Origin: Candidatus Gastranaerophilales bacterium
GTDB lineage: Bacteria > Cyanobacteriota > Vampirovibrionia > Gastranaerophilales > Gastranaerophilaceae
DNA: 7,233 nt
NCBI GenBank assembly: GCA_021205645.1
Contig: JAJPXE010000093.1
Coordinates: 1 to 7,233, forward strand
Reading direction: 5' to 3'
The notes beneath the pieces are model-generated. The model saw nothing but the letters and a program-made list of their open reading frames with translations. It was not told where the DNA came from and did not search any database. Below, piece by piece: positions 5,898 through 7,233 of this stretch (position 1 is the stretch's first letter; the number at the start of each line of letters is the position of its first letter). The translations under genes were made by a program, and so were the position numbers.

Positions 5898-7233
5898 GTT
5901 TGATATCCTTATAGTTTTTTCCGATAGCCCAGCTCCAAAAAATATTTTTTATATCTTCATCATTAGAATTGAGCAGCTCAAAAATATAGTCCATAACCGC
6001 CCGATTTTTTCTGCAAAAATCACTTTTCAACCTGTCACCGGTGAGGTCTTTTGTTACCGCATAATTCCTGATAACGTCCGTCCCGCAATATTGTTGATAA
6101 ACACATTCCGAACATACAGGCATTGTTTCAACACAGGATGAATTAATCATATTACGTATAATTTCACCTCCGAATACATCACTATATCTTGATGTTTTCA
6201 CATTTCCCATTTTAAAATAATCATCTCCCATGCGTGAAAGCATTCTTCCCTCATCAGCGGGATATATATCACCGTTATAGTTATAAATAACTCCAGATAT
6301 TCCCGCTCCGAACGGAGATTGCAGGTCTGTAAAACCTGTCGAATATGGTGTTAATATACGTTTTAAAAACAGTGCCGTATAACATTCAACAAATTCTGTT
6401 CCTTTTTTGTTTAACTCAATAATATAGTTTAAAGCATCTTTAAAGACATTTATAAACTCATCATTAGAGTATGAAAGTTCATCTTTGTTAATAACCGCAT
6501 TGCCATACGGATTCAATGCACGTAAAAAAATATTTTTAAACCCTAAGGCAACGTAGTTATCTATAATACTTCTCAATTTGTAAAGATTTGATTTTGTGAT
6601 TGTGAGCAGGGCGGAACAAGCATTTTCACCCATCTGTTCACGCACCGTTTTAAGATTTTTTATAAATTCATTATTGGAGTTTTCAAATATATATGATTTA
6701 CGGTTTAAATCGTGGATTGTCTTATCACCGCCAAAAGATGTTGACATCTCCACATTGTGTTTTTTTAAAAAAGCTATCTGCTCACCTGTTATATCAGTAA
6801 GGTTAGTACAGATGACAAAACTTAAGTTCTTTTTCGCTAATGTATTAAGAAATTCTGCATAAAGAATACTTTCTTTAACTGTTTCCCAATTCAGGAGCGG
6901 TTCTCCGCCTTGATATTCAATTTTTATCTCCGGTGACGGGGTTTGGAATATCATCTCAATCGTTTTTTGTGCCGTTTTCCGGTCCATGTCATAATTTTTC
7001 GAGTTTAAATCAACACTTGAGGCGTGGCAATATTTGCATAAACAGTTACAGCGGAGTGTTGCTACAATCATGTGCAGGCTTGTGAAATCCGATATAAACG
7101 CTTTTCGTGTACGGAGTTTTGCAGCAAGCATATCTTCCGCCAACTCTAAATCATCCTCTGCCGCTATAAAATGTTTGCTCTTTAATTTTTTGTATACAGG
7201 ACTTTCACTTATAAGTTCTTTTTTATATAACTG
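5860..7233 (-). CDS. hxsB: His-Xaa-Ser system radical SAM maturase HxsB, N-terminus missing
   Basis: The reading frame stays open to the right edge. It gives 457 visible residues with no ATG in the first 30 codons, so the true start is outside the window (HxsB is only slightly longer, so perhaps 20-odd residues are missing). The edge part contains KLKSKHFI followed by a block like LLAxKxRTRKxFxxxFTSLH, then the cluster motif CNCLCKYC (cysteines encoded at 7027-7050; visible residues 62, 66 and 69). YQGGEPLLN follows at visible residues 107-115. Other HxsB-like blocks are FLRALNPYG, GVIYNYNGDIYPADE and MGNVKT. The C-terminus has cysteines at visible residues 367, 374, 377, 383 and 407 (CSECVYQQYCG ... 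FC), a SPASM-type pattern for auxiliary iron-sulfur clusters. The enzyme would modify a ribosomal peptide together with HxsC. hxsC starts 38 bases before its end. Confidence 0.9.
   Translation of the reverse strand, partial: QLYKKELISESPVYKKLKSKHFIAAEDDLELAEDMLAAKLRTRKAFISDFTSLHMIVATLRCNCLCKYCHASSVDLNSKNYDMDRKTAQKTIEMIFQTPSPEIKIEYQGGEPLLNWETVKESILYAEFLNTLAKKNLSFVICTNLTDITGEQIAFLKKHNVEMSTSFGGDKTIHDLNRKSYIFENSNNEFIKNLKTVREQMGENACSALLTITKSNLYKLRSIIDNYVALGFKNIFLRALNPYGNAVINKDELSYSNDEFINVFKDALNYIIELNKKGTEFVECYTALFLKRILTPYSTGFTDLQSPFGAGISGVIYNYNGDIYPADEGRMLSRMGDDYFKMGNVKTSRYSDVFGGEIIRNMINSSCVETMPVCSECVYQQYCGTDVIRNYAVTKDLTGDRLKSDFCRKNRAVMDYIFELLNSNDEDIKNIFWSWAIGKNYKDIKLENNKRKNFQYT
5906..5910 (-). 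promoter_or_regulatory. Ribosome binding site that decides the TTG start of hxsC
   Basis: On the minus strand AAGGA lies 8 bases before TTG at 5897, within the final codons of hxsB. Upstream in frame there are only 17 more sense codons before a stop, and none of them is ATG, GTG or TTG. This site therefore effectively fixes the start. Confidence 0.65.

Noticed and set aside
5869..6862. Plus-strand open frames opposite hxsB (5869-6141, 6596-6862)
   Set aside because: HxsB motifs run continuously on the other strand, and these frames show no recognisable domain or ribosome binding site.
5860..7143. hxsB starting at TTG 7141-7143
   Set aside because: The frame continues open to the window edge, and the 30 extra codons contain HxsB-like sequence (KLKSKHFI). 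The gene is better treated as partial.

Overview
This window looks like chromosome from an AT-rich, probably strictly anaerobic bacterium. The evidence is a sodium-pumping oxaloacetate decarboxylase operon, two oxygen-sensitive radical SAM enzymes and cysteine-rich proteins. I cannot assign a phylum. The alpha subunit has a DTSFRDGFQS-type N-terminus that I associate from memory with anaerobes such as spirochaetes, which is only a weak hint. By eye, the right half (enolase and hxs genes) is more AT-rich than the oad half.

Plus strand, 1-3377: a tightly packed operon that handles biotin and decarboxylation. It opens with the last 38 codons of a gene whose product resembles the C-terminal SH3-like domain of biotin-protein ligase (BirA). 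Its TGA overlaps the ATG of oadG (ATGA). oadG (small membrane gamma subunit), oadA (carboxyltransferase with a biotin-carrier domain, biotin lysine K562) and oadB (sodium-pumping membrane beta subunit) follow, each with a good ribosome binding site. Together they would encode the complete pump (oxaloacetate to pyruvate and CO2, with Na+ export) and the ligase that attaches its biotin.

Minus strand, 7233-3374, in reading order: hxsB (5' end outside the window), hxsC (TTG start, overlapping the end of hxsB), a 124-base gap holding a possible 31-codon ORF, and a cysteine-rich enolase with all its catalytic residues. HxsB and HxsC are the paired radical SAM maturases of the uncharacterised His-Xaa-Ser (Hxs) peptide-modification system. 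A conventional HxsA substrate with many His-Xaa-Ser repeats is not visible. In the place downstream of hxsC where hxsA often lies there is only the short ORF, which contains one His-Gln-Ser and whose stop overlaps the enolase start (TAATG), and then the enolase itself.

The two gene sets converge: the stop codons of oadB and the enolase overlap by 4 bases, with a 13-base inverted repeat just inside oadB and no obvious terminator. The parts most worth follow-up are the hxsB-hxsC-smORF-enolase arrangement and the birA-oadGAB coupling. No RNA genes, CRISPR arrays, insertion sequences or gene-free stretches over 300 bases were seen.
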